Below are positions 43,483 through 54,770 of a stretch of 64,000 nucleotides of DNA, piece after piece. The position numbers and the translations under genes were made by a program. Under the pieces are notes generated by a model. It saw nothing but the letters and a program-made list of their open reading frames with translations. It had not been told where the DNA came from and made no database searches. How positions within the stretch are numbered: position 1 is the first letter of the stretch; each line of letters opens with the position of its first letter. Source of the DNA: Zygnema cylindricum (Eukaryota; Streptophyta; Zygnematophyceae; Zygnematales; Zygnemataceae); NCBI GenBank assembly GCA_037447655.1, contig JBBHKE010001856.1, positions 670,310 through 734,309 of the forward strand. Reading direction: 5' to 3'.

Positions 43483-44012
43483 AACCTACTGGATGTAAAT
43501 GGGTATTTAAACTAAAACTGAACCCAGATAATACAATTGAGAGGTATAAGGCTCGATTGGTAGCGAAGGGGTTCACCCAAAAAGAGGGGATTGACTATGA
43601 GGAGATCTTTGCTCCAGTTGTTCGGTTCCCATCGGTAAGGATTCTCCTCAGTCTGGCGGCAGCGGAAGACATGGAAATACACCAGATGGACATCAAGACT
43701 GAGTTTCTTAATGGTGAGTTAATGGAAGAAATTTTTATGAGGCAACCCGAGAAAACCGGACACTATATGGCAGAGTGTACTAAGATGACGAAGATGAGAC
43801 TTTTGGAGGAGCAGACCAATAGATTAGCCGGCCGAAAGAAGAAGGAACTTGTTGCAACAGAAGTAACTGGAGAGGATTCAGATAATAATGATGGAAAACT
43901 CCTTCTCAACGAGGAGTTAGAGGTGAAAACCGAGCCGGAGATTCAAAGAAAGCAAAAGTGTGCCTTTTGCAGAGTGAAAGAAGCTTCCAAAGAATTGACT
44001 ATACAACTTTGA
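43483..44012 (+). pseudogene. Chimeric Copia fragment: RT piece joined to gag C-terminus
   Basis: A plus-strand open frame (152 codons from 43557, open from about 43490). It begins in RVT_2 (WVFKLKLNPDNTIERYKARL, then VAKGFTQKEGIDYEE, HQMDIKTEFLNGELMEE, FMRQPE). At about 43752 it passes without a stop into a Gag C-terminal half: KTGHYMAEC (second half of a CCHC knuckle), a basic stretch, the acidic LLLNEELEVKTE and KQKCAF. In a normal element Gag lies more than 2 kb upstream of this RT segment, so the order is reversed. Both parts are family II-like. Probably a deletion or recombination product; expression is unknown. Confidence 0.8.
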
Positions 44013-44023
44013 GACCTCTATAG

Positions 44024-45028
44024 TGTAATTTTGTGTCCTCTATTGGACCACAGAATACCGGGAGCCTATAGATAGTATTTAACTAACCCACTTCAAGCCA
44101 CAACCACTTCAATTTTAGTAGGCAAAATGATAGTTTGACTGCACCCCTATGCAGCTTGGAATCTCTTGAGTCTGTAGCAAAAAGAAACACGGAAAACAGC
44201 CAACGAGCCAATAATTAATGAGCCGGCAAAAAATGCCAATTTATACAAAGCTCTCTTAGAAAGAGAGGTGACTACCTACCAAAATTTCCTAAGTCATAAA
44301 ATTCTTTGACATCCCCTATCTATTGAAGTACAAACAAATCATATAACTGTAAAGTGCAAAAAAGGTACTACGACCAATGTCGTTTTTGTACGACCGGTGT
44401 ACGACAAGGCTATTGAGTGGATGCGTGTCACTTTTCCACTCATTCGTATGTTCTCCAGAATTCCTGTGACCAAATATCATCCTTCCACGTGGCGACAGGT
44501 CATGCCACGTCCATAAAAGCCAAATTGAACATTTCGCGATCTCGACGATGATGTGCGCCTTCGGATTAAATGCGACATCAAATGTCAACCTTTGAAACAA
44601 ATGTACGATTCATTTGTTTCGTGCGAAATGACGTTTGCATTAAACCTTAACAAGTTTTATGTTCATTCGTCCATATTTCAGTTAAATGGTTTCAATATTA
44701 TACAATATGTTAAATACTTACCAATCCCTATATCTCCTAACGGACTTCTAAGACAGACTAGTTAGAGCTTACAGCTACGCTGCACTCTACAGGTCGCGGG
44801 TTCGAGTCTTGCCGGACTCAACCTTTTGTTGAGTGTGACTTAAGTCACTCTTTAGTCCTTCCTATGGAGTTGAGGCAGCCATGGCTCCATCGCTCTCTCT
44901 CTCTTTCAGTGACTACAACAAGTATGGGGGAGAGAGAGAAGAGATGGAGGCAGGCTGCCATCATTCTTTATATATGTTTCCGCTAATTAATTTTAAACTA
45001 GAAAATACAATAACTACTTATTTCAACA
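44024..45028 (-). repeat. LTR W (family II, D-like)
   Basis: A 1005-bp LTR in minus orientation, TGTAATTTTGTG... to ...TTTCAACA. It is more diverged from D's LTRs over its first 800 bp, then identical to D's 5' LTR at its end. It includes a tRNA-like block with B box GGTTCGAGTCT (44799-44809). It is preceded by a 20-bp LTR-like scrap (44005-44023). Confidence 0.83.
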
Positions 45029-45159
45029 GTCGGGTCTATTCGGTGGAGAACCCCAGAAGGACGAAGATGAATAAATGGTGGGTGACTTTGCTTGGGAACA
45101 GTGTATGCCCTCTAGCAGTACGTCTCGATCGAAATGAAGGTGGAGGTTTAGAGTTAGAA
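44836..45159. repeat. 324-bp perfect duplication, copy 2
   Basis: Second copy, offset by 1677 bp from 43159-43482. It covers the last 193 bp of LTR W and 131 bp of flank that belongs to block N. Confidence 0.85.
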
Positions 45160-45676
45160 TATGGGGAAAGACAGTTAGGTGGAGAATAGACACGAAAAGT
45201 GGTTTCAGGCAAGGTGGATGTAACAAGGGGTCCAACAACCAACCAGGAGAGTGCCGCGGGAATGTCTTCAGGGTCGGCTTGAGGTCCAAGGAACTGAGAG
45301 AAAGGAAGTGGAGGAAGAGAAGAGGGAAAATCAGGAGATTGTCTAGGAGGTAACGAATGAGGAGTGGACGGTCTCAAGGGAATATGAACACTTTCTTCCA
45401 GTCGTAATTCCATCAAAGCTTCCACTACGGAGGACATCTCTATCAAGACAAAAGTGGGTACTTCTAGAGGAGTACCTGCAAATTTAGGGAGTAGATCTCC
45501 ACCCAAACCCTTCCTATTAGGCCGTGTAATCCCCCCCTATACCCGCTGAAGAGGAGTATCTCGGCTAGTTTTCGAGGGAGGAATCTCTGGCTGAGTTCCG
45601 GAGGTAGGAGTTATTTCCTAAATTGGTGCTCCAAGATACGGCTTTGTCCTTCGTTAAGTGGGAATCTCCCCGTTAT
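45029..45676 (-). pseudogene. Unrecognised block N, part 2
   Basis: Minus-strand open stretch of 156 codons (45036-45506), extendable upstream with frameshifts to about 45660. It is rich in Pro, Ser and Leu (PLRPSTPHSLPPRQSPDFPS; SSLPPLPFSQF). No domain is recognised. The low-complexity, Pro-rich composition could be a linker of a larger protein or chance openness of GC-rich DNA. It is bounded by LTR W on the left and LTR S on the right, and it is the only non-TE-like flank of W and D. It may join block N part 1 across LTR S. Confidence 0.3.
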
Positions 45677-46576
45677 TGAAAAGAACTAATTAATTTTCAC
45701 TTCTTAATTTAGACTTTGGGGTGAAGAGAGAGAGAGATTCAACATGGTTGCCACCATAGTCAGAAAGAAACAAAGAGACAGATAGGCAGACAGATTGATA
45801 GATTACCAAAATGTTGCCCTAAACCAGATTTGAACCTAAGTTTGGGAAATAACATATAGATGTATGCCTTATCTAGTATGGCTATGACGAAACGATACAC
45901 GAATATAGTTTGGTATTTAATAAAATTTTAACGCAAAGGTCACTTTCACTGAAACAGACCAAAATTAACGAAACGACATCTATACTCAAACGGCGCTCGC
46001 GAATGCGAATCTAACCGTGTAAAATAAATGATCAGACGCACATCTTCGCCCCCGCCAATCCCAAATGAATATTTGGCGCCTTTCAAACATAGCGGCGCGA
46101 TGTGCCACGTGGCGCCACATCAATGGACGTCGAAAAAAATTGGAAAAGGAAAGATGTCTCTCACGTTGACAAGTGTCAACTAGAAGGCCGTGTTGTACAA
46201 TGGCCGTACAAGAAGTACAATCGGCCACTGTACTTTATTGTACTATAATCCCTTTTAATTGGTCTGCGGTAGAGTAGTAGGTAGTTGTAAGTAGGATTCA
46301 AGGGACTTAGCGTGTTTGAGGCGCCTCTCTCCAGGTGACCTTTTGTATCTATAGGCAATCTTTGGCGAGCCATAACTTAATGCTCACTGGAGCAAATTCA
46401 CTGATTCTTTTTGCGTTTCACTCATAGGAGTCTTGTCCTCACAAAAGGGTGGTTCGCCAAAATATTTATGTGCCTGGGCGGCACTTATTTAGAGGGAAAG
46501 TGAAAGGGGAAAATATTATCCAACAGGCTTTACATAGGCTGCTCATTTTGTGGGTTAATGGAGACCACAAAACTTC
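45677..46576 (+). repeat. LTR S, solo and diverged (family II type)
   Basis: Plus orientation, TGAAAAGAAC... to ...AAAACTTCA, about 900 bp. It contains B-box-like AGATTTGAACC (45826-45836, antisense), the CGTACAAGAAGTACAATCGG hairpin region (about 46200), GACCTTTTGTA and the GCAAATTCACTGATTCTTTTTG block. There is no internal sequence and no matching flanks. Confidence 0.72.
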
Positions 46577-47936
46577 AGCCCACTTGACCTACGCCAAGCT
46601 TCACGAATATGATTCAATTCGTGTTCCCATATATTCCTCTTTTCCACCTCTAAAGCCTCCCAATCTACAATGACATGTCCGACCATCGTTATAGCTTGGC
46701 CCTGGCCTTGAGATTTCAAAATATTTACCAGTTCTTGAGTCTTGCTCACTACACTTGTCAAATCCGCTTTACTCATACTCGGAACCTCTTAGTCGGTAGG
46801 TTTTTTTTGCCATAGTCCTCCTGAAGGCCGAACGGTTGGTGTTGCTTCAGTATGCTTCCTAAGTTGGACTGTTGCGGGAGGAGGGAACGTTTCCTTCTTA
46901 ACAATCGGGGTGAACCTCCTTTTACTGTCGCTTTGGTCAAATCTCTTCCCCTTGTGGGACTCCTTAGAGCTCTTTTTGGTGGTGCCTTCTCAACCACAGT
47001 CTCGAGAAGTTGTTCAGCCTTTGGACTGCCTAGTGGTAGCAATATCTTGGGACTGACTTGTCTGAGGGCGTGAAGTTGGCACCCTCCAGGGTCAGTTTGG
47101 TACAGACTGAGAAGATCTGCTTTTTAAAGAACTCCTCAAAATCTTTACTACCCCTCCCACCGGCCAAACTACCCGAGCTCAATTTGTGCGGGCTACCCTC
47201 TGAACTAACTTCTTTACCTTCAACTTATACAGTTTGTGAAGGGCAAGGAGTTCATTTTGACTAGGCCGACAAGGATCTGCTAAAATCTTAGTTTCTATCA
47301 CGATTTCAGCCTTAGGAACCTTAGACCGGGTATGGAAACCAACTTCTGAAAAGTGACCCGAGAATGATTCCTTATGAGCCAACCCTTTTCGGCAAGCAGT
47401 AGGAGACAACTTTTTCCTCTTCTCGGCCTAGGCCGTTGTGGCCACGGCCAAAATGGGATCTTGTCACGAGTCAAGCTAGGGGGAGTTGGAGGAGTGGGTG
47501 CCCTAGATGGTTCTTTAGCTGGAGAATAAAAGACAGACGCCACTAGGATGGATTCCTCTGACAATCTGAAACCTTTCTTCCGGTACGAACGTCTCTTGCC
47601 CACAATGCTCTCCGAATAGGATATCTGCAGTTCCCTTCTCTTGAACTTTTCCCCCTCCTATTGAGTGATGGATAAAGTGAAGTGGACCTGACTTGAGATG
47701 GAACCCTAACTCCTCTCAAAAAGTAATATACGAAACACTAAAGCTCCAATCCCCTGTAATCTGAAGAGACAGGGTTGCTTTTTCAGTACTGTGCTTATCA
47801 GGAAAAAGTCTGAAAAATGCTCCTTCAAAATCCATTGTTCTGGTACAAAATATTCTACCCACCTACTCCGGCTGAAACGCAACGGACGCCAAAAGGACAA
47901 CCAAAAAGGACCCAAATGAACTCCCACACAGAAATA
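46577..47936 (-). pseudogene. Unrecognised block N, part 1
   Basis: Minus-strand degenerate coding DNA of about 1.3 kb in several frames. From right to left: a hydrophobic/aromatic N-terminal stretch (FWRPLRFSRSRWVEYFVPEQ, 47706-47927); a basic, Pro-rich segment (APTPPTPPSLTR, RPRPRRGK; about 47298-47603); a Lys-rich segment (NELLALHKLYKLKVKKLV, 47179-47409); a basic Arg/Lys segment (46773-47042); and an acidic/helical C-terminal part (DWEALEVEKRNIWEHELNHI, 46555-46776). No motif of reverse transcriptase, integrase, protease or a known transposase is seen. It might be part of the same ancestral protein as M1/M2 or a captured gene. Unknown. Confidence 0.35.
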
Positions 47937-48544
47937 TGTTGATATTTGAGTATTTTATAGGTCTGTATTAGGATAGAAAAAGAGCTGAGGCGGTCTGCCT
48001 CTAACTCCCCTTTCCAAGCCCCCATACTTGTCGTAGTCACTGAAGGCTGGATAGGGAGCTAGAGCCATGGCTGCCTAGGCTCTCTAGAGAAGACAGGGGG
48101 TAAATTATGTAGTCTCACCAAAAGTTGGTTGACGGACCCAGGAATACCAGCTGATAAGTTTTGAGTCGACAAAAATGCCAAGTTTATATACGGCGCCCTG
48201 TAAGTGGTTTGTAATATTCACGGGAAACAAAGAACATAGTCTAGAGGTGCAAGCATCCCCTCTATGGCCATATCGTACAATGGTTTTACTCGAAGGTTAT
48301 CGGCCGTAGTACCTTATTGTACTATACCATCATTTGATTGGTTCCATACTTTAGTACTAGAGAGTGTTTATGACTTAAAGATATTGAACAGGTAGTTGCC
48401 TCTCTCCCAAAGAGCATATTTAAAAAAAGCATCTTTACCACATGAAAATAAATCGCCTGGTTTGGCGTTTTTGAGTAATTCTTTTTCATAGGGCTCTCTA
48501 GCCTTCACAAGGGTGAAGGCAGTGAGAGTCTTTGTCTCCCAAAG
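47937..48544 (+). repeat. LTR T, partial (family II type)
   Basis: Plus orientation, starting TGTTGATATTTGAG, with the TATTTTATAGGTCTG block and CCATGGCTGCCTAGG (about 48065). It is cut at 48544 where a family III LTR begins. CAAAG (48540-48544) could be a target duplication but has no visible partner. Confidence 0.72.
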
Positions 48545-49800
48545 TGTTGTTATTTTGAAATGTTAGCTTTGTGCATACATGACATTTTATTCGTATGTAA
48601 GGTTGTGTGCGTACTCAATGTGATTTGTAATGCGTGAGTACCCACTAAGTTTAATGTGGAGGTTCGAATGTATTTGTGGATTGGGGGAGAAAACGTATAA
48701 ATTATATTGGAACGTATGGTTTGTGTAAAGAGGAAATGGACGACGGATCGCGAAGCGATCGGACATTAGATAATCGACGAGGTTGAAATGGTACGTCGCA
48801 CGTACGGAACATAATGGGACAAGTGGCATGAATAGAAAAAGGACGTCGCCGATATAAAAAATCTTTTTGGGACAGGTGTACTTTATTTTTGGCAGGTGCA
48901 TTTTTGGTGAAGGACAATGTCGCAGTACGAAGGAGATTTGGTCGTTTGACTTCGTTTCGTCAAGTGGACTTCGGGACACATGGCACGATATCGAGGGTGC
49001 TGAATAAGTGCTACGTACGGCGGTCAAATGCCGCTGTTTTTTTCATACTGGTGGAGACGCCAAATCGCGTGAATCACGCAATATTTGTTTTTGGACGTTC
49101 CGGATTCCTTGACAAAATTTGAGGAGTTTCGTTGAGTGACTCAGAATGAGTCAGCATACGATTTTGTGAGATTGCTTGTACTTGTAAATATCTTAAGCAA
49201 CAATGTTTTGTCTTAATGTGTTTTAGTTATTAGTGTAAATTTACTCACTCTTACATATCTCGAATTATTCGGGTATACTAACAATAATAGAGGTAGCTGT
49301 TAGATTGCGTACGGCAGGTATGCCTCCGTACATTTAGTAGTGAGCCTGAGTGTATATATTATAGGACTTAGTCATTTCAGGACATAGGAACATTTTGGAC
49401 CAAAACTGTTTATGGTGATTTTTGGTAAGTTTATATGAGGATTACTCTCAGATCTGTTGGCAGAATTATCTGAAATTCTGCATGTGTGTTCCTCTTTGTA
49501 CTTTTAATACTTTCACAGATTTGCAGGTTTATTGTGTGCGTGGTCTGTATTTTACTTCATTGTGAAGTCAGTCTGTTAAGTCAAAGTTCTGGCAGACTGT
49601 TTTTTTTGCAACTTTGACTAGATGATGTGATCAATCTGATTATTATTTTTGTCTGAAACTTTTTGATGTTATTCTATAGCCTATATAATATTTGTAAATT
49701 TAGTTTCAGGCTGCTTTGTTTATTATGTTGAATTATGTGTGTATCCAAAGTAGGCTGTTTTTGGGGTAGTCGGTGGTGCTTCCGAGGGTGAATCCATGGC
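48545..49800 (+). repeat. Family III LTR (copy 2)
   Basis: Starts TGTTGTTATTTTG. The first 350 bp resemble 11995-12350. A TATA-like run TATATATTATA (49353-49363) overlaps AGGACTTAG (49363-49371). The right boundary is uncertain; a short frame MARNGYGQ starts at 49796, before fragment P. Confidence 0.55.
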
Positions 49801-49829
49801 TAGAAATGGCTATGGACAACATCCTCCAC

Positions 49830-51535
49830 TTTCTTATCATCAGAATTTCATGCAAATTCAATTTCGACTTCGTGTGCTTCCTGAATCAGTTCAAGGTCAG
49901 GATTAAAATCCAGATCCGAGATTATCATGATTTTAACTTCTTTGGTGTATTTAAACGGATCTATGGATTTTACTTCATCCATAACTACAATGTGTTTGGC
50001 TAAGATTATATCCTTTTTATTTAGATTATACACTCGGTATCCTTTGCTATCTTCATCATATCCGACCAAGTATCCAGGCTTTCCTCTTCCTTCTAACTTC
50101 CACTTTGTTTTGTCATTATCCAAGCTAAACACTTGACTTCCAAACACTCTCAAACTAGACAAATCTAGTTTCTGCCGGTCCACCAATCATATGGAGTTTC
50201 ATTTTTATTTGCTGAAGTTAAAATCCTATTTTTGATGAAGTTTGCATGATTCATAGCTTCCCCCAAAAACTGCAAGCCTATCCTCTTATCAGTTAGCATA
50301 CTCCTTGACATATCACCAAGTGTTCTATTTAGTCTTTCGACTGCTCCATTTTGCTCCGGATTATCGGGAACAATTTTCTGATGATGAATTCCTTCGTTTA
50401 TTAAAAACTCTTTAAACTCATTTGTGGTAAACTCCCCCCCATTATCACTTCTTACTTCTTTTATGGAGGTCTCATGAAGTTTCTCACTCCAAACTTTATA
50501 TTCCTTAAGTACCGCAACACTTTTGACTTATGATTAATGAAAAATACCTTAGTATATGTAGACCAGTCATCGGTGATGGTTAGCATATACCTTTTCCCTC
50601 CGTATGAGAGATATCTCGCCGGTCCCCACACATCTGTGTATACAAGCTCCAAGACCTTCTCTCTCCTATACGTGGCAACCTTTGGGAAAGGAAGTCTATG
50701 GATCTTCCCTTATGCACCATCTACCATTTCAGATTCCTCAAACTTTATCCCATCCACTATTCCCTTGGTCATCATTTCTCTCAGTCTATCTAGATGCACA
50801 TGTCCAAGTCTCTTATGCCACAACATAATATCACTTACACAAGAGTAGAGGGCACCTTTCTTTTCATTGCAAAGTACAATTCTAAATATTCCATGGCTAC
50901 CCTTTTCAGCTATGAAATAGACCTCACCATCAAAACTAACAGTGAACCTTCATTTTTTAGTTATTGTGACAAAATCTCTCTCATCTAAGACAACTGTAGA
51001 GATCAGATTTTTGCTAAGCTGTGGTATATATAGCACATCTGAAGGAGTGACAATGGAGACTTTCCCTTCAACTATAACCTTTAGATCCACTGATCCTACA
51101 AGGTTTGTAGTCACAACTCTACCATCCCCATATTTTATCTCAACAGTGGGGATTTTTCTCAACTTTGTAAACCGCCTTTTGTCTTTGCACATATGCATAG
51201 ATGCTCCCGAATTGATGATCCACCCTTCCTCTGAGGGTTCTTTCTTACCTCCAGATAAACATTTTTGTTTTCTTGGTATTTACACTTCATTATCTCTTTT
51301 CTTACTATAGAGAAGCTCCTCCATGTCCTCTTTGTTGCTGTTCACCTGCCCGTATTTGATACTTAATTTTTCCAATTTGGTGCAATCAACCATGTAATGT
51401 CCCGGTGTTCTGCAAAAGTGACAAACATCTGTCTTTGGAGCTCCCATTTCTTGTTCATTATGTTGTCCTTCTCCTTTTCCGTTATAGATTCCTGAAATAT
51501 CATTTATGGCCACCGTAGGTGGTGGGCCCATAACG
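49830..51535 (-). pseudogene. Fragment P: gag-deleted Gag, protease and integrase
   Basis: Minus-strand internal fragment of a third family II-like lineage. From the PBS the frame reads VMGPPPTVAINDISG, then goes directly to a Gln/Glu segment and the CCHC knuckle CHFCRTPGHYMVDC (51280-51531). The roughly 250-residue Gag core is absent. Next come protease (HMCKDK, 50950-51198, with INSGASMHM just upstream), pre-integrase (about 50700-50900), the integrase core start (YTDVWGPARYLSYGGKRYM, 50461-50652; TDDWSTYTKVFF), a degraded middle and the C-terminal part (VFGSQVFSL, GYDEDSKGYRVYNL, 49848-50186). Reverse transcriptase and RNase H are missing. Confidence 0.85.
51521..51535 (-). promoter_or_regulatory. 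Fragment P primer-binding site
   Basis: On the minus strand CGTTATGGGCCCACC. It differs at one base from the perfect anticodon-arm complement, abuts the LTR and is in frame with MGPPP. Confidence 0.85.
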
Positions 51536-52170
51536 TGATATTCTGTGGGCTCCGTTGCCCCTCAGAATGCACAGTTCACACGTAGCCACTTGGACAAAAT
51601 CAACCCACTTTGATTTGCCCAAAAATAACGGCCACCTTGAAAGGCAATGACTCTAACCAGCCTCACCTTAGCGTGGACAATACTCCTTTGAGTACATTGC
51701 AAAAAAAAACACTGAATTTGCTCCCCTGAGAAGTTAGTTATGGTTGGCCAAAGACAACCTATATAATAAGAAGGTCACCTCGAGAGAGGCGCCTCAAATA
51801 TTACTAAGTCGTAGCCTGCCTACTCTCAACTACCTATTACTAAATCCTAGTCCAATAGGAACACTATATAGTACAAAAGGTACAGTGGCCGATGTACTTA
51901 TTGTAGGACCATTATACAATATGGCCTTCAAGGTGACGTTTGTCAAATCGGAAGCCAAGGTTCCTCCCATCTTCTGTGGTATCCAAAAAGTATGACGCCA
52001 CATGGCATTACGTGAAGCTATCTCCAAAGGCCGCCAAAAGCGCATTCCGGGTGGCAGCTACAACAACGGTCCTCCGATCAATTAAATTTACACGGTTCAA
52101 ATTCGCGTTCATGAATGAATTGTTTCATATGCGTCTCATAGTCAGTTTGGTGTGAATTTGCCATTATGTC
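51536..52170 (-). repeat. Fragment P 5' LTR, truncated
   Basis: Minus orientation, from TGATATTCTG next to the PBS. About 635 bp remain. It includes the GCAAAAAAAAACACTG block, GAGAGAGGCGCCTC and a GTAC-rich segment. It is cut at 52170 by the 5' LTR of element H. Confidence 0.8.
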
Positions 52171-53201
52171 TGTAAAAATTAAGGGTTATTTTAGTATTTT
52201 CTAGGTTTTGTAAAATGGAGAAAAGAAGCAGAGGCAGTCTGCCTCTAACTCCATTTATAGCTCCCACACTTGTCGCTGTCACTGAAAGTTGGAGAGGGAG
52301 ATAGGCCATGGCCGCCTATGCTATCCAAATGGGGACAAACATTAGATTGGTAGATTTACCAAAATAGTAGTTGATGGACTCGGGATTTGAACCTGGTATC
52401 CGCCGTCCGTCAGAGCCGCCGGTAGCCAATAACCTTTGTCAATTAGTCTAAGATGAAGGTTATACGATATATGGTTTGATAACTAGATAAATACTCACAC
52501 GTAGGCTATTTCATTTTACGGGATATTTGGACATAGATACAGTTCATGTTGTACGGCGTACGGAACATCCGAAACGGATACCGCGCACTTTGTTTCGAAG
52601 GCGAAACAATTATCGCGCAAGTATTTATGATGGCTACGATTAAAATCCAGTTTAATCGGACGGCCGCGAAGCATGCCGAGATCACGAAATATATTTTCGG
52701 CGGTTTGCGGTCAACGTCACATCGATTGACACGTGGTACAACCATATTGGAATACGACATCTCTGGGGATTACAAGAACGCATCGAAAAATGACATGTGT
52801 CTACTTGTTGGCTATGTCGTACAATGGTCGTACAAAAAATACACGGGCACCTGTACCTTTATGTACGATACAGTATTATTATTGGTGTTGTACTTCACTA
52901 GATAGAGTTCTAGAGAGAGATAGGACTTAGAAAATTTTGATAGATTGGACCCTCTCTCCCAGGGAGCTTTTGTAAAAGAGGTCAACTTTGACCCTCCATA
53001 ACTTATTGCTCAGGGGAGAAAATTCAGAGATTCTTTTTGCTATACACTCATGGGAGTCTTCCCTTCACAGGGGTGAAGTGGTCAGGTTTTTGTCTGTCAA
53101 GGTGGCAGTTATACTTGCTGAAACACAAAGAGGTCAGGGTTATCCTAGAGGCTTAATGTGTGCTGCCTACTCTGAGGACCTATAGTGGTCTCACAGTTAC
53201 A
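52171..53201 (+). repeat. Element H 5' LTR
   Basis: 1031 bp, TGTAAAAATTAAGG... to ...AGTTACA. It has an antisense B box GGATTTGAACC (52383-52393), a GTAC-rich hairpin near 52820-52870 and AGGACTTAG near 52923. Confidence 0.9.
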
Positions 53202-53216
53202 GGTTATAGCCCCACC
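53202..53216 (+). promoter_or_regulatory. Element H primer-binding site
   Basis: GGTTATAGCCCCACC, two mismatches to the perfect form, directly after the LTR. The upstream gag ATG is ATA here. Confidence 0.75.
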
Positions 53217-54770
53217 CTCTAGGATGCCCATCTTCAATGGAGTTGGCTTTATATACTCGGAAATTATGATGACAGAAGCTCTATGTGAGAACGGTTTAGG
53301 GAAATAGGGAGTGGACGGGTGAGGCGTCCATCAAGTCTTGGGATCCCTCCAGGGTTTACACGAGGCAGATTCACTAGATATGCTGATCCATCTTCAACAA
53401 AAGAAACGAAGGAAGGGGAGGTGGTGGACAAAGGAAAAGAGAAGGAGATGGTCACACCAATAGCAACCGGTTCTGCATTCATGTCACCTATTCCGAGGAG
53501 CGAGGAGAATGATATTGATACTTGGGACTACAACAATATGGCGGCTAAGCACTTTATCCTCCGCCGTTTTACTTAAGGGCTTCCATCTCCTCATTTGCAG
53601 GTAGAGAGGGCATCCAATCTTTCAGTGACTCTGATAGATATGTACCGAAGTGGTACCATTCAGCAACAACAGTTGGCTGATCAGAAAATTAAGTAGTATG
53701 TATACAAAGGGAGGAAGATGTTGGATTTTTGCAATGAGTTTGCTACACTTTTCATGGAACTAGAGAGTGTTGGAAAAGTATTAAGTGAAAAGGAAAAGGT
53801 TAACTGTTTACTGATGAAGTTACCCGATGAGTTCGAGAACATAGTGAACCATATATAGGACTTGGCGGACTCAAGATGGATTTGGAATTCAATGGTAGGG
53901 ATAATTCTCTTTCGTGAGAACACGATTGAGATCCGAAAGGGAGGAAAGAGTGGGGAAGTCTCGGCAGGCGGGACCGATCGGAGGAACAATGATTCTTGGA
54001 AACAGGTCGGAAATTATAGAGGGGAGGGGCGGAAAAATCAGACCGAGGAGTTCAGACCAATGACTCCCAAGGGTTTGTGCCATTTTTGTAACAAACCATG
54101 GCACTATATGGATGAGTGCACTAAGTTAACCGAGTTGTGGTTAAAGGAGGGGCAAACGGGTGGACCCCCGAAAATAAATAAAAAAGCCCTTGTGACACAA
54201 GTACATGAGGCGGAATCCGAGGACGAGGACGATGAAATCCTATTGGATGAGAAGTTGGAAACGAAAAACGAGGTCGAAATTCCACGAAAGCACAAATGTG
54301 CTTTCGGTGGATTGAAAGGTGAAGCACGCTGGATTGTAGACTTAGGTGCATCCATGCACATGTGTAAAGATAAACACTTGTTCACTAAGATAAGAAATAT
54401 TCCCACCGTAGAGATAGAGTATGGGGATAAGAGAATAGTCACTACTACTCTTGTAGGATCACTAGATCTAAAAGTGTTAGTAGAACAAAGGACATCCATA
54501 GTTACATTCTCCGATGTATTGTTTATTCCAGAGCTGAACAAAAACCTCGTCTCTACGTCTATATTAGATGACAAGGGTTTTGATACTAGCACTAGGAAAG
54601 GAGTCTTTACTGCTAGCTTTGAGGAGGAAGTTTATTTTACTACTGAAAATGGTAGCCAAGGGATGTTTGGGCTGATTTTAAGCAATGAAAAGAAGAAAAT
54701 TAATTTTATTGGTGTTTATGATATAATGTTGTGGCATAACAGGCTTGGGCATGTGAATCTAGAAAAGTAA
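53217..54770 (+). pseudogene. Element H gag and protease
   Basis: Gag has lost its start codon. Recognisable blocks are MPIFNGVGFIY, the Ser/Thr-Lys stretch at 53319-53576 with MAAKHFILRRFT, a stop where Gln follows in relatives, IQQQQLADQ, and LMKLPDEFENIV. A 302-codon open piece (53862-54770) then gives the CCHC knuckle CHFCNKPWHYMDEC (Gly before His replaced by Trp), the acidic tail, protease with WIVDLGASMHMC (catalytic DSG changed to DLG) and pre-integrase LWHNRLGHVNLEK, ending in a stop. Homologous to C at 15408-17000. Confidence 0.9.

Noticed and set aside
43204-43515. Small protein repeated identically at 44881-45189
   Set aside because: Identity comes from the 324-bp DNA duplication that spans an LTR end; it is not evidence of coding.
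45036-45506. Cellular gene for a Pro-rich protein
   Set aside because: Low complexity, no domain, no start context or intron structure I can support. Kept only as unrecognised block N.
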